This document shows, one piece after another, positions 1-9,030 of a stretch of 64,000 bases of DNA (the stretch's first letter is position 1; the number at the start of each line of letters is the position of its first letter). The notes beneath the pieces were generated by a model. The model saw only the letters and a program-made list of their open reading frames with translations, did no database searches and was not told where the DNA came from. Position numbers and translations under genes: made by a program. Source of the DNA: Nitrosopolaris sp035691865 (GTDB taxonomy: Archaea > Thermoproteota > Nitrososphaeria > Nitrososphaerales > Nitrososphaeraceae); NCBI GenBank assembly GCA_035691865.1, contig DASSIM010000128.1:8507-72506 (forward strand), given 5' to 3'.

Positions 1-606
1 ACCTCTGCTGCAGTAGCGGCATTAACAATTTATGACATGCTAAAGTCTGTAGACGAATCGATTTCTATAGAATCAATTAGAGTCATAAAAAAAGAAGGAG
101 GGCTCAAGAAAATGTATCAAATCCAAGACAGAAATTTAAGAGCAGGAGTGCTCGTTACCAGTGATTCTCGACGGAAGGGACAAGACCGGTCTGGCAGACT
201 GGTTGTGGAAAGGCTAAAAAAAGAGGGTTTTGATGTAATATATTACAAGATGGTTCCTGACGATATTGGGACGATTAAATCAGAGCTGACAATGTTGTGC
301 GATAAATTGAAGGCAGATCTGGTTTTAACTAGCGGCGGCACAGGAATTTCCTCACGCGACGTCACTCCCGATGCAACTTCGAACATCCTTGAGAAAAACC
401 TTCTTGGCGTGGCCGAAGTACTACGGGCACATGGTCAACTGAGGACACCTTCATCAATGTTATCGAGGGGTGTAGCAGGCGTTCGAGCGAAGACGATAAT
501 CGTAAATCTTCCCGGAAGTTTAAAGGGTGTATCGGAATCCTTGGATGCCTTATTCCCAGGTATCAATCATACCTTTGAGGTTTTAGAAAATCATAAACAT
601 TCCTGA
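1..606 (+). CDS. MoaC-MoaB fusion protein, 5' truncated by window edge
   Basis: The frame is open from base 1. Its first ~35 residues match the C-terminal end of MoaC (cyclic pyranopterin monophosphate synthase; TSAAVAALTIYDM, then a basic Gly-Gly end). It continues without a stop into a MoaB/MogA-type domain with VTSDS near its start and TSGGTG followed by SSRDVTPDA, which binds molybdopterin. Together they would act at an early and a late step of molybdenum cofactor synthesis. An in-frame ATG at 112 preceded by GGAGG could start MoaB separately, so either a true fusion or internal re-initiation is possible. Facing moaE and moaD on the other strand complete a small Moco cluster. Confidence 0.85.
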   Translation, partial: TSAAVAALTIYDMLKSVDESISIESIRVIKKEGGLKKMYQIQDRNLRAGVLVTSDSRRKGQDRSGRLVVERLKKEGFDVIYYKMVPDDIGTIKSELTMLCDKLKADLVLTSGGTGISSRDVTPDATSNILEKNLLGVAEVLRAHGQLRTPSSMLSRGVAGVRAKTIIVNLPGSLKGVSESLDALFPGINHTFEVLENHKHS

Positions 607-697
607 TATACGGGTCTAATTCGCAAATGAAAAAACCTACTAGACTCGAGGACTTTAGGATATGGTTATTCTTGTCATTCCCCTCATTATTTAGAAT

Positions 698-1138
698 CTA
701 GCCCTTTACCCATATCTCTCCTCTTCCAGCAATCCTTTCCTTCTTCCAGATCGGGACTTCCCGTTTTATTTTTTCAATCGCATAACGACAAGCACTAAAT
801 GCTTCAGATCTGTGAGGCGCGGAAACTGCAACAGCTATACTCACGTCCCCTACTGAAAGGTTGCCTATCCTATGAATCATCTTAACTCTATTGATGTTCC
901 ATTTGTGCGATAAACTATTCTCTATCCTTCTCATTGTGTCTTCTGCCATTTCTAAGTATGATTCATAGGTCATCATTCTAATCTTGCCCAACCCACTCTG
1001 TTCTCGGACAGTTCCGACAAACATGACAGTAGCTCCAGCATTGCTATCTATCACCGAATTTAGGATTTTATGTGGATATATCTTTGCAGCCGTAATCCTT
1101 TTCATATGATTCCGTTTATCTTTAAATTTCTCACTCAA
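698..1138 (-). CDS. moaE: molybdopterin synthase catalytic subunit MoaE
   Basis: This 146-residue protein has the MoaE landmarks in order: a FVGTVRE segment (about 40-46), IHRIGNLSVGDVSIAVAVSAPHR, AFSACRYAIEKIK, and the C-terminal PIWKKE block holding the catalytic lysine (about 129-134). MoaE transfers sulfur from the MoaD C-terminal thiocarboxylate to cyclic pyranopterin monophosphate to make molybdopterin. It lies 7 bp downstream of moaD on the same strand, so the two subunits of the synthase are very probably co-transcribed. The length is normal for the family. Confidence 0.93.
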   Translation of the reverse strand: MSEKFKDKRNHMKRITAAKIYPHKILNSVIDSNAGATVMFVGTVREQSGLGKIRMMTYESYLEMAEDTMRRIENSLSHKWNINRVKMIHRIGNLSVGDVSIAVAVSAPHRSEAFSACRYAIEKIKREVPIWKKERIAGRGEIWVKG

Positions 1139-1145
1139 GCTACCT

Positions 1146-1442
1146 TTACCCTCCAGCTACGGGTGGGAAGACTGCAATTTGATCCCCTTCCTTCAAAGAC
1201 AAATTCCTGCCAGCCCTATTGCAGTTTACTGCTAACTGAAAATTTTCCCTCTGCCTCAGCATCTTGGGATGATTCTCCTTGATTTTCGAAATTAAGTCGC
1301 TTACTGTTGAACCTTTTACCAATAATACTTCCTCCTCGCTTATGCCAGCAGCTTCTCGTATTTGGGCAAAATACAGTACTTTAACCTTAACAGATAAAAT
1401 AGCTTTATTTTCGAATCGTGGGGTTCTTTTCATTGCGATCAA
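1146..1442 (-). CDS. moaD: molybdopterin synthase sulfur carrier subunit MoaD
   Basis: A 98-residue ubiquitin-like (beta-grasp) protein with KVLYFAQIREAAG near the N terminus and the family's VFPPVAGG C-terminal end, whose last glycine is thiocarboxylated. Normal MoaD is about 80-90 residues; the first ~16 residues are unusual and the true start may be an internal codon near the KVKVLYF strand. It is the upstream gene of the moaD-moaE pair. Confidence 0.9.
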   Translation of the reverse strand: MIAMKRTPRFENKAILSVKVKVLYFAQIREAAGISEEEVLLVKGSTVSDLISKIKENHPKMLRQRENFQLAVNCNRAGRNLSLKEGDQIAVFPPVAGG

Positions 1443-1661
1443 AATCTACTTGGTTATTCTTCACAGAATGAGTTGATTTGAGTTCATGTGGAATAATTGT
1501 TAGCATATGACGACATGTTTTGATATTCCTCGCAGACGTGTCATGTTAGTGTCTAATTTCGTTAATAAACGTATAAAATTATTTGCTTTCACTTTCAAAA
1601 CTTTTTTTGTCTAGAACACGTCTATTAGCACCGTGCAGAATAATTAAGGGGGACGTGATGG

Positions 1662-2495
1662 GTGATCGTGCAGAGCATAGGAAAAAAACTGAAAACAAAA
1701 TTGATTGGAAGACAAATTTATTATTACGAGCGATTAGACTCTACCCAGGAGCTTGCAATCGGTCTTGCTGAAAACAATTCTGAAGCGGTAAGTGGCACAG
1801 CAATATTGGCCGGACGTCAAGAGAGGGGAAAAGGCAGAATCAATAGTAATTGGATTTCTCCGAGTGGAGGAATATGGTTATCAATCATCTTAATACCCAA
1901 CATTCCTGTTGATAAGGGCATACTTCTCAAATTCGCTGCTGCTTTGGCTGTATGTGACGCAATAGAGCAAAAGACGGGGCTGGAGTCCAAAGTAAAATGG
2001 CCCAATGATATTCTTATCAATCATAAGAAAGTCTGTGGGATTCTTCTTGATATTGCTACCAAGGGTAGTAGAATTGAATATGCGGTGATAGGAATCGGAA
2101 TCAACGCAAATGTGGATGTCCGAACGATTCTTCCGTACATAGCTGGGAATGATGTGAGCGTCACCTCTCTCAAAAACGAATTAGCGGGTAAATATGTGAA
2201 TAGACCATCTTTTCTGAAGCTACTTTTCGAAAGATTTGAACATTACTATGATTACTTAGAAAAAGAAGATCTGGGAGGGGTGGTTATATTAAACCAAATC
2301 AAAGATAAGTTAGATATCTTAAACGCCATGGTGACCGTTCAGCAGATAGATAAAACGGTCGAAGGCTTAGTTATGGGTCTGGGTTTAGATGGCTCTCTCT
2401 TGCTAAAAAAAAATGACGGGTCTTTAATTGAGGTCATCTGTGGGGATACCAGAGCAAGAGTAACAAAACAAATGCACCAGCTTGAACAAATTTGA
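1662..2495 (+). CDS. birA: biotin--[acetyl-CoA-carboxylase] ligase (BirA-type)
   Basis: Joins biotin, through biotinyl-AMP, to the biotin carrier protein of acyl-CoA carboxylase. The BPL/LplA catalytic fold is clear: RLDSTQE (25-30), the biotinyl-AMP loop GRQERGKGR (51-59), SGGIWLSI, KWPNDI (112-117) and GILLD (126-130), followed by a small C-terminal SH3-like domain. The GTG at 1662 follows an AAGGGGGAC ribosome-binding site, while the nearby ATG at 1658 is in another frame. The protein begins directly with the ligase domain, so it lacks the N-terminal DNA-binding domain of bifunctional BirA. The biotin synthesis genes lie about 9 kb away. Confidence 0.93.
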   Translation: MIVQSIGKKLKTKLIGRQIYYYERLDSTQELAIGLAENNSEAVSGTAILAGRQERGKGRINSNWISPSGGIWLSIILIPNIPVDKGILLKFAAALAVCDAIEQKTGLESKVKWPNDILINHKKVCGILLDIATKGSRIEYAVIGIGINANVDVRTILPYIAGNDVSVTSLKNELAGKYVNRPSFLKLLFERFEHYYDYLEKEDLGGVVILNQIKDKLDILNAMVTVQQIDKTVEGLVMGLGLDGSLLLKKNDGSLIEVICGDTRARVTKQMHQLEQI

Positions 2496-2525
2496 AAAGT
2501 TTTGTAGCCCGTTCGAACTAGAGAA

Positions 2526-3998
2526 CTATAGTATTCTACACACGATTGCTATGTCATTTAAATTTGTGCCAGTACGGCCGGTCACGAGTAATGACCTTAA
2601 TTTTCTTAACGCCCTGTAACTATCATGACTATCCAAATATTCTTTGGCTTTAAGGCGGCTCGCCTTGATTCGATACAAGGTTTCGGGGGTTAAAATAGCG
2701 CCGGCAGCTTTTGAGTTCCCGTCTATCCCGTCTGTGCCCAAACACAAAACGGTGATATCAGCTTTAGGGGGAAATTTAGACTTTGAAGCTGCTGATAGCA
2801 CAGCCTCTTGATTACGACCTCCTAATCCATTTCTTTTTAAACGATTAAGTTTGACCGTCGTCTCCCCTCCCATAACAAGTGCAACTGATTCAGGTGACTG
2901 GACGGCATCATGAGCCAAATCCGCAAGATAATAGCCGAATTCTCGTGCTTCGCCACTAAAGGAAGAGCCTAAGGTCTTTACGTTGCCTACGCGTTTTCCA
3001 AGATATTTGGCTGCGTATTCGCAAAGCAGTGAGTTGTTGCCGATTAAAAGATTATGTACCTTCTCAAAAATGGGATCGCCCTCTTTTGGTGTATCTTCGA
3101 TTTCGCCATTGATACCCCTCATTATCAATCGTCTAACTGAGCCAAAAGGTTTCTGCCATAAACGATATTTCTTCAAGATCTCGGCCGCATCTCGAAAGGT
3201 CGACCTATCAGGTACGGTTGGTCCTGAAGCAATAGTATCGATTTCGTCCCCGATGACATCGGACAAAATCAATGTGAGCACTGTACAACCGGCCTGGACA
3301 TATCGAACGAGTCGGCCACCTTTAACAAGGGATAGATGTTTGCGGATTACGTTGACCTCATTAATGGTCGCGCCTACAGATAACATAAGATAGGTAATTT
3401 TCTGTTTATCTTGAAGCGAGATACCGTAGTGTGGGAGTGGCAATAGCGCAGAGCCTCCACCGGAAACCAAACAAAATATGAGGTCATGCTCACTAGCCTT
3501 TCTAACCAACTCAACAATTTTTAAGGTACCACGAACACCTGCGTCATTAGGTAAAGGATGACCTGCCTCGGTCACCTTTATTTGTCGAGTTTTTATAGCA
3601 TTACCAATTCTGTTTTTACTCGTGTCATAAGGAACATTAATTGCGCCGCCAGAGAGTCTCTTCTTTAAAATTGTGGAAACTGCGTTTGACATTCTGGCTG
3701 CGGCCTTACCCGCCCCGACCACATATATCGACTCATAATCATCCAAATCTAATTTAACGATATTGTTACGGATGTCGGTCAACAACAACTTGGAGCCTCT
3801 CAATTTAACAGCGTTGTCTACGAGTTTTTTTGGATCGGAGTTCCTAAGACAGAATTCTAATGCAGAAAGGGAGATCTTCAATGATCGGCTAGAATGGTGG
3901 TTTAATTGCAAGTTCGTTCTATTCAAAATAAGCGCCAATACGACTCCCAGTTCTATGTGCCTGATTGGAATTAAAACCGATCGTTGCTGAGCAAGCAT
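2526..3998 (-). CDS. glycerate 2-kinase (MOFRL family)
   Basis: Phosphorylates D-glycerate to 2-phosphoglycerate in archaeal sugar degradation. The family motifs are present: YVVGAGKAAARM, LVSGGGSALLPLP, KHLSLVKGGRL, SDVIGDEIDTIASGP, and the C-terminal MOFRL region GLGGRNQEAVL with GTDGIDGNSKAAGA. The family is usually about 420-450 residues. The open frame gives 490, and the first ~39 residues do not resemble the family, so a TTG start at 3881 (giving SLSALEFCLRNSDP near the N terminus) is plausible. The coordinates mark the outermost ATG. Confidence 0.88.
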   Translation of the reverse strand: MLAQQRSVLIPIRHIELGVVLALILNRTNLQLNHHSSRSLKISLSALEFCLRNSDPKKLVDNAVKLRGSKLLLTDIRNNIVKLDLDDYESIYVVGAGKAAARMSNAVSTILKKRLSGGAINVPYDTSKNRIGNAIKTRQIKVTEAGHPLPNDAGVRGTLKIVELVRKASEHDLIFCLVSGGGSALLPLPHYGISLQDKQKITYLMLSVGATINEVNVIRKHLSLVKGGRLVRYVQAGCTVLTLILSDVIGDEIDTIASGPTVPDRSTFRDAAEILKKYRLWQKPFGSVRRLIMRGINGEIEDTPKEGDPIFEKVHNLLIGNNSLLCEYAAKYLGKRVGNVKTLGSSFSGEAREFGYYLADLAHDAVQSPESVALVMGGETTVKLNRLKRNGLGGRNQEAVLSAASKSKFPPKADITVLCLGTDGIDGNSKAAGAILTPETLYRIKASRLKAKEYLDSHDSYRALRKLRSLLVTGRTGTNLNDIAIVCRIL

Positions 3999-4345
3999 AC
4001 AGGCAGCTCGGAATCACCAAATAGCATTTACACAACGCGACATAGATTTAAGCCATGCCACAAGAATTTTTGACAATGTTGCCCTGTTTAATTCAATTAG
4101 ATGGGAAATTATATAAAAAGTATGTCTGCAAGAAATTATCTTGAGAAATTTTATATCGATTATTATAAAATTGACGAGTTGCATTTATCAGTAATATTCA
4201 ATAAAGACTACTATAACCTACACTTTTGTCGTTTTCAAACAGTCAGATGCATCAAAAACAGGAAAGAATCTAAAAATATTAGATATTTATTGTAAAGATA
4301 AGTTAATCAGACCAAAGTTGAATAAAGAAGTCGGGCTGAGGCTTA
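3999..4345. other. AT-rich intergenic region
   Basis: This AT-rich stretch separates the glycerate kinase start from the next plus-strand gene. It must hold the divergent promoter of the kinase gene. A 64-codon plus-strand frame at 4101-4295 is low-complexity in composition and shows no motif; I do not call it a gene. No repeats or RNA genes are visible. Confidence 0.5.
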
Positions 4346-4720
4346 TTGGTAGTAGATCTAACCCTAAAAGGGATGGCCGGAAAACGAGGTTTAATGTTTG
4401 TATCATACTACGGAAGGTCGCGTGCGTTTATATCAAATTACAGAACGTGGCAACAATACCATAATTATGGGAAAATTGTTGAAATTGCCTCTTCGTTATT
4501 AAGCCACGAATCTCTGCATTTAACCCTCAATAAGTTCTCCCTTTCGGCCTCAGCAAAGTTAGATAATTTGTTTGGTCGATCTAATACTTGGGAGAATTAT
4601 CAGCACGGTTTGGGAGACTTCGATAGAATTAGATACTCTAATCCCACTTCATACAAAAGCGCTCAAAAAGTAACAAAAATTAAGGTGCAAAGGCGGCGAA
4701 GAATAAAGACTCATCCATAA
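4346..4720 (+). CDS. small hypothetical protein with an HExxH motif
   Basis: The 124-codon frame opens with TTG and encodes a protein with HESLH near residues 53-57, preceded by hydrophobic residues (EIASSLLS), the pattern of a zinc-binding HExxH helix. This is followed by KLDNLFGRSNTWENYQHGLGD and a basic C terminus. The sequence reads like a genuine conserved protein rather than a shadow frame, and nothing overlaps it. It is too short for a complete classical metallopeptidase. No third metal ligand can be assigned, and the N terminus may lie elsewhere since only TTG is available and an in-frame stop is just upstream. Function unknown. Confidence 0.5.
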   Translation: MVVDLTLKGMAGKRGLMFVSYYGRSRAFISNYRTWQQYHNYGKIVEIASSLLSHESLHLTLNKFSLSASAKLDNLFGRSNTWENYQHGLGDFDRIRYSNPTSYKSAQKVTKIKVQRRRRIKTHP

Positions 4721-4761
4721 AGCAATACATAAATTATTCCTTTGTCAAAAAGCGATATTGG

Positions 4762-5187
4762 ATGTTCAGGATTTACACTCCTCAGGATGCAAACAAAGCA
4801 CTTCCTGAGGTAAAGCGCAGGTTTAACACTATACTTTCTCAAAAAAACATCGTCGTTGCATTACAAGAAGAGGTCCAGAAAACGGTCGAATCAGGATCCT
4901 CGCTAGAACGATTCATTAAAAAAAAACAGCAGTTGAACGGAGCAGTATCAAGCCTATACAAATCGATAGAGCAGCTCGAGGATATGGGAATTATGATCAA
5001 AAGTGTGGACGATGGTTTGCTTGATTTTCCTTGTATGAGGTTTGACGAAGAGGTGTGGCTTTGCTGGAAGCTGGGAGAAACAGAAATCAAATTCTGGCAT
5101 GATAAAGAAGAAGGTTTTATGGGAAGGAAGCCGTTGGCACCCAAAGGTTTTTTAACCGGGGAAGATGATTTGGCGGACTTGCGATAG
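4762..5187 (+). CDS. DUF2203 family protein
   Basis: The 141-residue protein shows the DUF2203 pattern: YTPQDANKALPEVKRR at the N terminus, a long amphipathic helix region with QQLNGAVSSLY, then GIMIKSVDDGLLDFP, EEVWLCWKLGETEIKFWH and a final GRKPL. The family has no established activity. It starts with ATG and is followed by trpE on the same strand after 84 bp. The helical segment at about 15-75 is probably a coiled coil. Confidence 0.85.
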   Translation: MFRIYTPQDANKALPEVKRRFNTILSQKNIVVALQEEVQKTVESGSSLERFIKKKQQLNGAVSSLYKSIEQLEDMGIMIKSVDDGLLDFPCMRFDEEVWLCWKLGETEIKFWHDKEEGFMGRKPLAPKGFLTGEDDLADLR

Positions 5188-5271
5188 GAATCTGATGAAA
5201 AGACTTGAAATATTTAGGGATCTCCAATTTTTTGGAATATTGAGATAACGCCAAACGAAAGAGCGAAAAAC

Positions 5272-6663
5272 TTGGTCAGGGACATATATAATAAACTTCA
5301 AATAGAAAAAATCCAATCTTTCGATGATCAGTTCGGAATCTTTAAAAGATTGTACTATCGGTATGACAAAGTTTTCATCTTGGAATCTCTTATAGGTCCT
5401 AAAGAGTTATCTGAATTTTCGATAATCGGATTTGACCCTGAATTAACAATTATTTGTGACTCCGAAAAATTTAGCATCTCGGACCGTTCAGGTGTGACAA
5501 AAGTGACCAAAGTTTCAGATCCACTAGTCCAACTCCGAGAAGTTGTTCCTAAGGTGTCCGACAATCGGTTCAGATACCTAGGTGGTGCAGTAGGATACGT
5601 CAGTTACGATGCAGTACGCTTCTGGGACCGCCTGCCGCTACATAATGCGAGAAAACAACAGTTCCCATTGTTACAATTCGGAATATTCACGGACGGGATC
5701 CTTTACAACCACGTGGAAAAACAGGCTTATTATTTTTCGATTCGACCAAAATCTCGAATTAAAGAAGTGAAAGATATCATATCTGAGGTTCGATCTCATC
5801 AGGAGACATTGACATTTTCGTATTCAATTCCTGAACGAAACCTCACTCGAAAGCAGTTTATGGAAAAGGTTAACAAAACAAAAAAATATATTTATAATGG
5901 CGATGTCTTTCAAGTTGTTCTTTCAAAACGTATGAATTTCAAGATATCTGGAGATCTTCTAACCGTATATGAAAAACTCAGAGACATAAATCCGTCACCT
6001 TACATGTACTTTTTCAGGATGGGTAGGGAGCATATTATAGGCTCCAGTCCTGAAATGCTTCTTCGCGTCACGAGAGACCGCTTGGAAACATTTCCAATTG
6101 CTGGAACCAGGCCTGTAGCAGATGATGACAAGAGGAATCAACAACTAAGCAGGGATCTTCTTAACGATGAAAAAGAGGTTGCAGAGCATACTATGTTGGT
6201 AGATTTAGCTCGTAACGATATCGGAAAAGTAAGCAAGTATGGAACCGTTAAAGTTAAGGAGCTAATGAAAGTTAAAAGGTTCAGTCATGTACAGCACATG
6301 ATTTCGCATGTTATCGGCACACTTCAAAGAGGCTTTGATTCGTACGACGCATTTAGGGCCGTTTTTCCGGCAGGAACAGTATCAGGAGCTCCTAAATTGC
6401 GCGCTATGGAGATAATAGATGAGTTGGAACCAAATTGTAGAGGGCCATATGCAGGTGCCCTTGGTTATTTTTCTGCAAATGGTTCGTGCGATTTCGCGAT
6501 TACCATCAGATCTATTTTTGCTAATAAAAGCGATGCCTTCATGCAATCAGGTGCCGGGATTGTCATGGACTCCATTCCTCAAACGGAATGGGCAGAAACT
6601 GAACAAAAAGCCAATGCCCTGCTTTCTGCTCTTGAGAAATCGAAGGCAACTAGCAAATTATGA
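5272..6663 (+). CDS. trpE: anthranilate synthase component I (TrpE)
   Basis: Converts chorismate to anthranilate at the head of tryptophan synthesis. The chorismate-binding domain fills the C-terminal two thirds: YIYNGDVFQVVLSKR, NPSPYMYFF, SSPEMLLRV, PIAGTRP, DEKEVAEHTMLVDLARND, FPAGTVSGAPKLRAMEIIDELE and QSGAGIVMDS. The N-terminal domain has the LLES-type motif as ILESL. TTG at 5272 is the only start that keeps the N terminus. No glutaminase subunit gene (trpG) or other trp gene follows; the next gene, thrC, runs toward it with a 27-bp gap. Aminodeoxychorismate synthase (PabB) is a less likely alternative. Confidence 0.85.
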   Translation: MVRDIYNKLQIEKIQSFDDQFGIFKRLYYRYDKVFILESLIGPKELSEFSIIGFDPELTIICDSEKFSISDRSGVTKVTKVSDPLVQLREVVPKVSDNRFRYLGGAVGYVSYDAVRFWDRLPLHNARKQQFPLLQFGIFTDGILYNHVEKQAYYFSIRPKSRIKEVKDIISEVRSHQETLTFSYSIPERNLTRKQFMEKVNKTKKYIYNGDVFQVVLSKRMNFKISGDLLTVYEKLRDINPSPYMYFFRMGREHIIGSSPEMLLRVTRDRLETFPIAGTRPVADDDKRNQQLSRDLLNDEKEVAEHTMLVDLARNDIGKVSKYGTVKVKELMKVKRFSHVQHMISHVIGTLQRGFDSYDAFRAVFPAGTVSGAPKLRAMEIIDELEPNCRGPYAGALGYFSANGSCDFAITIRSIFANKSDAFMQSGAGIVMDSIPQTEWAETEQKANALLSALEKSKATSKL

Positions 6664-6690
6664 GCAGCAATCGCAGCGAGTGTATTCTGG

Positions 6691-8046
6691 TTAAAATTGA
6701 TGGTTATCTATATCCCTGGCCGGTCTCGAATATCGGTTTGAACTATTATTGTGATATTCTACAGGTAATTTGGCATCCTTCTGCCTTCCTGTGAGGATTC
6801 CAACCACTACGTCATCTGGTTTGATAATTCCTTCAAGCCTGAGCTTTCGCACGCCAGCGGGCACAGCTCCAGAGGCCATTTCACAGTCAAATCCATTCAA
6901 GCCAACAATCGACATTCCGTCGGCCATCTCCGCGTCACTGACTTGTGTAACCACACCATTAGTAGCGTCAATTGCCCTTAACGCCTTTACCAAATTTGCT
7001 GGCTTTCCAATCTGTATGGCGGTTGCATGAGTTTTTGGGAGCACGCCTTTGTTTTGTTTATGCAGATAATATCGACTTACCATCTCTAGATCGGGTCTTC
7101 CATTGTTCCAATCCAGAGTTTTATTTTCAAACAAACCATTGACTAACTCGTAGAATGAATTGGCTCCCTCGGCATTGATCACTGCAATTCTTGGAATCTT
7201 TTTTAGCCATCCCCATCCACGTAATTCAATAAGACATTTACCGCAGCTGGAAGTATTTCCTAACGCGCCTCCCGGATAAACGATCCAATCTGGCGGATTC
7301 CAACCTAAATGCTCCATCACTCTGTAAACTATTGCTTTCTGTCCTTCGATCCGGAATGGGTTCACGGAGTTAACCGTATATCCACGATTTTCGTTTGCTT
7401 CTGTAAGGGAGGCGGCAAGTGCATCGTCGAAGTTGCCATCAACTTGTATCACCTGAGCTCCAAACTGGAACGCTTGACCCAATTTTCCTGGAGCCACTTC
7501 GCCTCTTGGGATGTAAACGTCGCAATCCATATTTTCGTTAGCCGCATACATCGCTGCTGAAGCAGAAGTATTCCCTGTGGAGGCACAAATCAATTTCTTT
7601 ACTTTCAGCATCTTTGCGTGTGTAACAGCGGTTGACATGCCATTGTCCTTAAATGATCCGCTGGGGTTGTAGCCCTCCGGTTGCAGTAAGAAACTGTCGT
7701 GATTCATCATAGCATAGTCCGCAACTTTGCTCATTTTATATGGCTTAGAAAGCCTCCCCTCTGCGCCGTCGAGAGAAACTAGTGCTCTTGCACACGCGTT
7801 GAAATTCTCAGTGTCTATCCCTAGATAATTAATTAGATCTCTAAACCGCCATACGCCACTTTCGTTAAAAATATTCTGCCCATGGTTTCTCCGAGTATAA
7901 AATACTTCGACTAGATTTTTGGATGGTACTTTAGAATATATAATATCCAGGAGCGAGCCGCAGGAACATTTGTAAATATCGTTTTCAATGTCAAACGATA
8001 AGCCGCATGAGGGATTAATGCACTTCTTGGTAGCTACAGCCTGCAT
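6691..8046 (-). CDS. thrC: threonine synthase
   Basis: PLP enzyme that converts O-phosphohomoserine to threonine. An N-terminal zinc-ribbon-like segment with four cysteines (CINPSC at 9-14 and CSCG at 27-30) precedes the fold-type II catalytic domain. The PLP lysine is K133 in SGSFKDNGM, and the phosphate-binding loop is ASTGNTSAS. The Ser/Thr-binding region and the C-terminal GAVPAG motif are intact. At 451 residues it is of ordinary length. The last ~20 residues, after VGILTGRQKD, are polar and probably a tail. The gene converges on trpE. Confidence 0.92.
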   Translation of the reverse strand: MQAVATKKCINPSCGLSFDIENDIYKCSCGSLLDIIYSKVPSKNLVEVFYTRRNHGQNIFNESGVWRFRDLINYLGIDTENFNACARALVSLDGAEGRLSKPYKMSKVADYAMMNHDSFLLQPEGYNPSGSFKDNGMSTAVTHAKMLKVKKLICASTGNTSASAAMYAANENMDCDVYIPRGEVAPGKLGQAFQFGAQVIQVDGNFDDALAASLTEANENRGYTVNSVNPFRIEGQKAIVYRVMEHLGWNPPDWIVYPGGALGNTSSCGKCLIELRGWGWLKKIPRIAVINAEGANSFYELVNGLFENKTLDWNNGRPDLEMVSRYYLHKQNKGVLPKTHATAIQIGKPANLVKALRAIDATNGVVTQVSDAEMADGMSIVGLNGFDCEMASGAVPAGVRKLRLEGIIKPDDVVVGILTGRQKDAKLPVEYHNNSSNRYSRPARDIDNHQF

Positions 8047-8139
8047 ATCGGAGATTTTCTTGAAATCTTATTTAGACTTTTGTCGTGAGTCACTTGTTGG
8101 GATATAGATTCAGATTAGAGATAGAAGTTTTAGATGATA

Positions 8140-8406
8140 TTATGGCCTTTGAAAAGATTTCTCGGACATCTTTAACAGCTGTTGTATAACGCCGTCCATG
8201 TCATCTTCTTTGACCTCAGGAGATACTGCGTGCTTGAGGAGATTGGTAACGGTCGTAGAGATCTCGGAACTGACCTCATCAAAACTGTCAACATCTGTAT
8301 AAGTTTGCTGGTAAAGGCGACGAAGTCTCATGGCATACATCTGAGTTTGGTCGTTAAGTGTTAAGCTGTAAGCATTATTGTTCACTTTGATTTTTTCTTT
8401 TATCAT
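8140..8406 (-). CDS. small hypothetical protein
   Basis: An 88-residue polar, helix-rich protein with an ATG start and no motif I recognise. The middle (QMYAMRLRRLYQQTYTDVDSFDEVSSEIS) and the C-terminal acidic helix could mediate protein contacts. It lies upstream of thrC on the same strand with a 93-bp gap, and its start faces a winged-helix regulator gene across a ~190 bp spacer. The composition looks like real coding sequence. Confidence 0.6.
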   Translation of the reverse strand: MIKEKIKVNNNAYSLTLNDQTQMYAMRLRRLYQQTYTDVDSFDEVSSEISTTVTNLLKHAVSPEVKEDDMDGVIQQLLKMSEKSFQRP

Positions 8407-8594
8407 GTAGGTTCTTTCCTGTGCCTAGTCTTTAAAAAACTTGCCTACGTCTCATTTCCACTTTTGCGTAGAGATCAAGCGTTATAACCCTGAGTTATGT
8501 TGTTAGCGTTTTGTAAACATTTTGGTCTTGATAATTTGTCCAACACTCTTTTATTAAAAATGCGAAAAAACTGGGGAGAGGTTGGTCTTGAAAA

Positions 8595-8894
8595 TTGAAG
8601 AATCGTTCTGAAATAGAAATAATGGCTTCGATCTTACGTTCCGCTACGAAAGACTGGGAATACAAAACCACCATAATGAACACTGCGATGGTATCACATT
8701 CTCAATTGATTCGATACCTTGCGATCGCAGTAGAAAGAGGATTAGTAAACTACTCGGAAAATTCCGGTCTGTACAGAACCACTGAGGCAGGTCAAGTGTA
8801 TCTTGGGAAGTATGAACAGCTCCTTCTCCTTCTACCGACTATCCCGGAGCTGCCTGATTTGAGCGATTCCGAGGAGATCCAACAAGAAATATAG
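8595..8894 (+). CDS. winged-helix transcriptional regulator (HTH_45-like)
   Basis: The 99-residue protein has the compact archaeal winged-helix arrangement: RSEIEIMASILRSA, TTIMNTAMVSHSQLIRYLAIAVERGLV (recognition helix region about 28-55), a wing segment YSENSGLYRTTEAG, and a terminal helix VYLGKYEQLL. Such proteins bind DNA as small dimeric regulators; the target cannot be deduced. The start is TTG at 8595. It sits alone between divergent 8140-8406 and the asparagine-synthetase-like gene. Confidence 0.8.
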   Translation: MKNRSEIEIMASILRSATKDWEYKTTIMNTAMVSHSQLIRYLAIAVERGLVNYSENSGLYRTTEAGQVYLGKYEQLLLLLPTIPELPDLSDSEEIQQEI

Positions 8895-9030
8895 AAGATG
8901 ACAGAGTAGCATAACCTAGCTATTAACGAGACCATACGTCAACTTGGCTTGATCTTAGATCGGCACTTACAAATGAGCAGTACGCAGTTCGGTGCAGAAA
9001 AATATGAGCTTCCTAGAATAAGACTGTGAT

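Noticed and set aside
4101..4295. 64-codon plus-strand frame in AT-rich DNA
   Set aside because: Composition is Tyr/Lys/Ile-rich as in random AT-rich sequence, with no motif or ribosome-binding site.
6419..6694. 91-codon frame inside the 3' part of trpE
   Set aside because: Alternative frame of the conserved TrpE catalytic domain.
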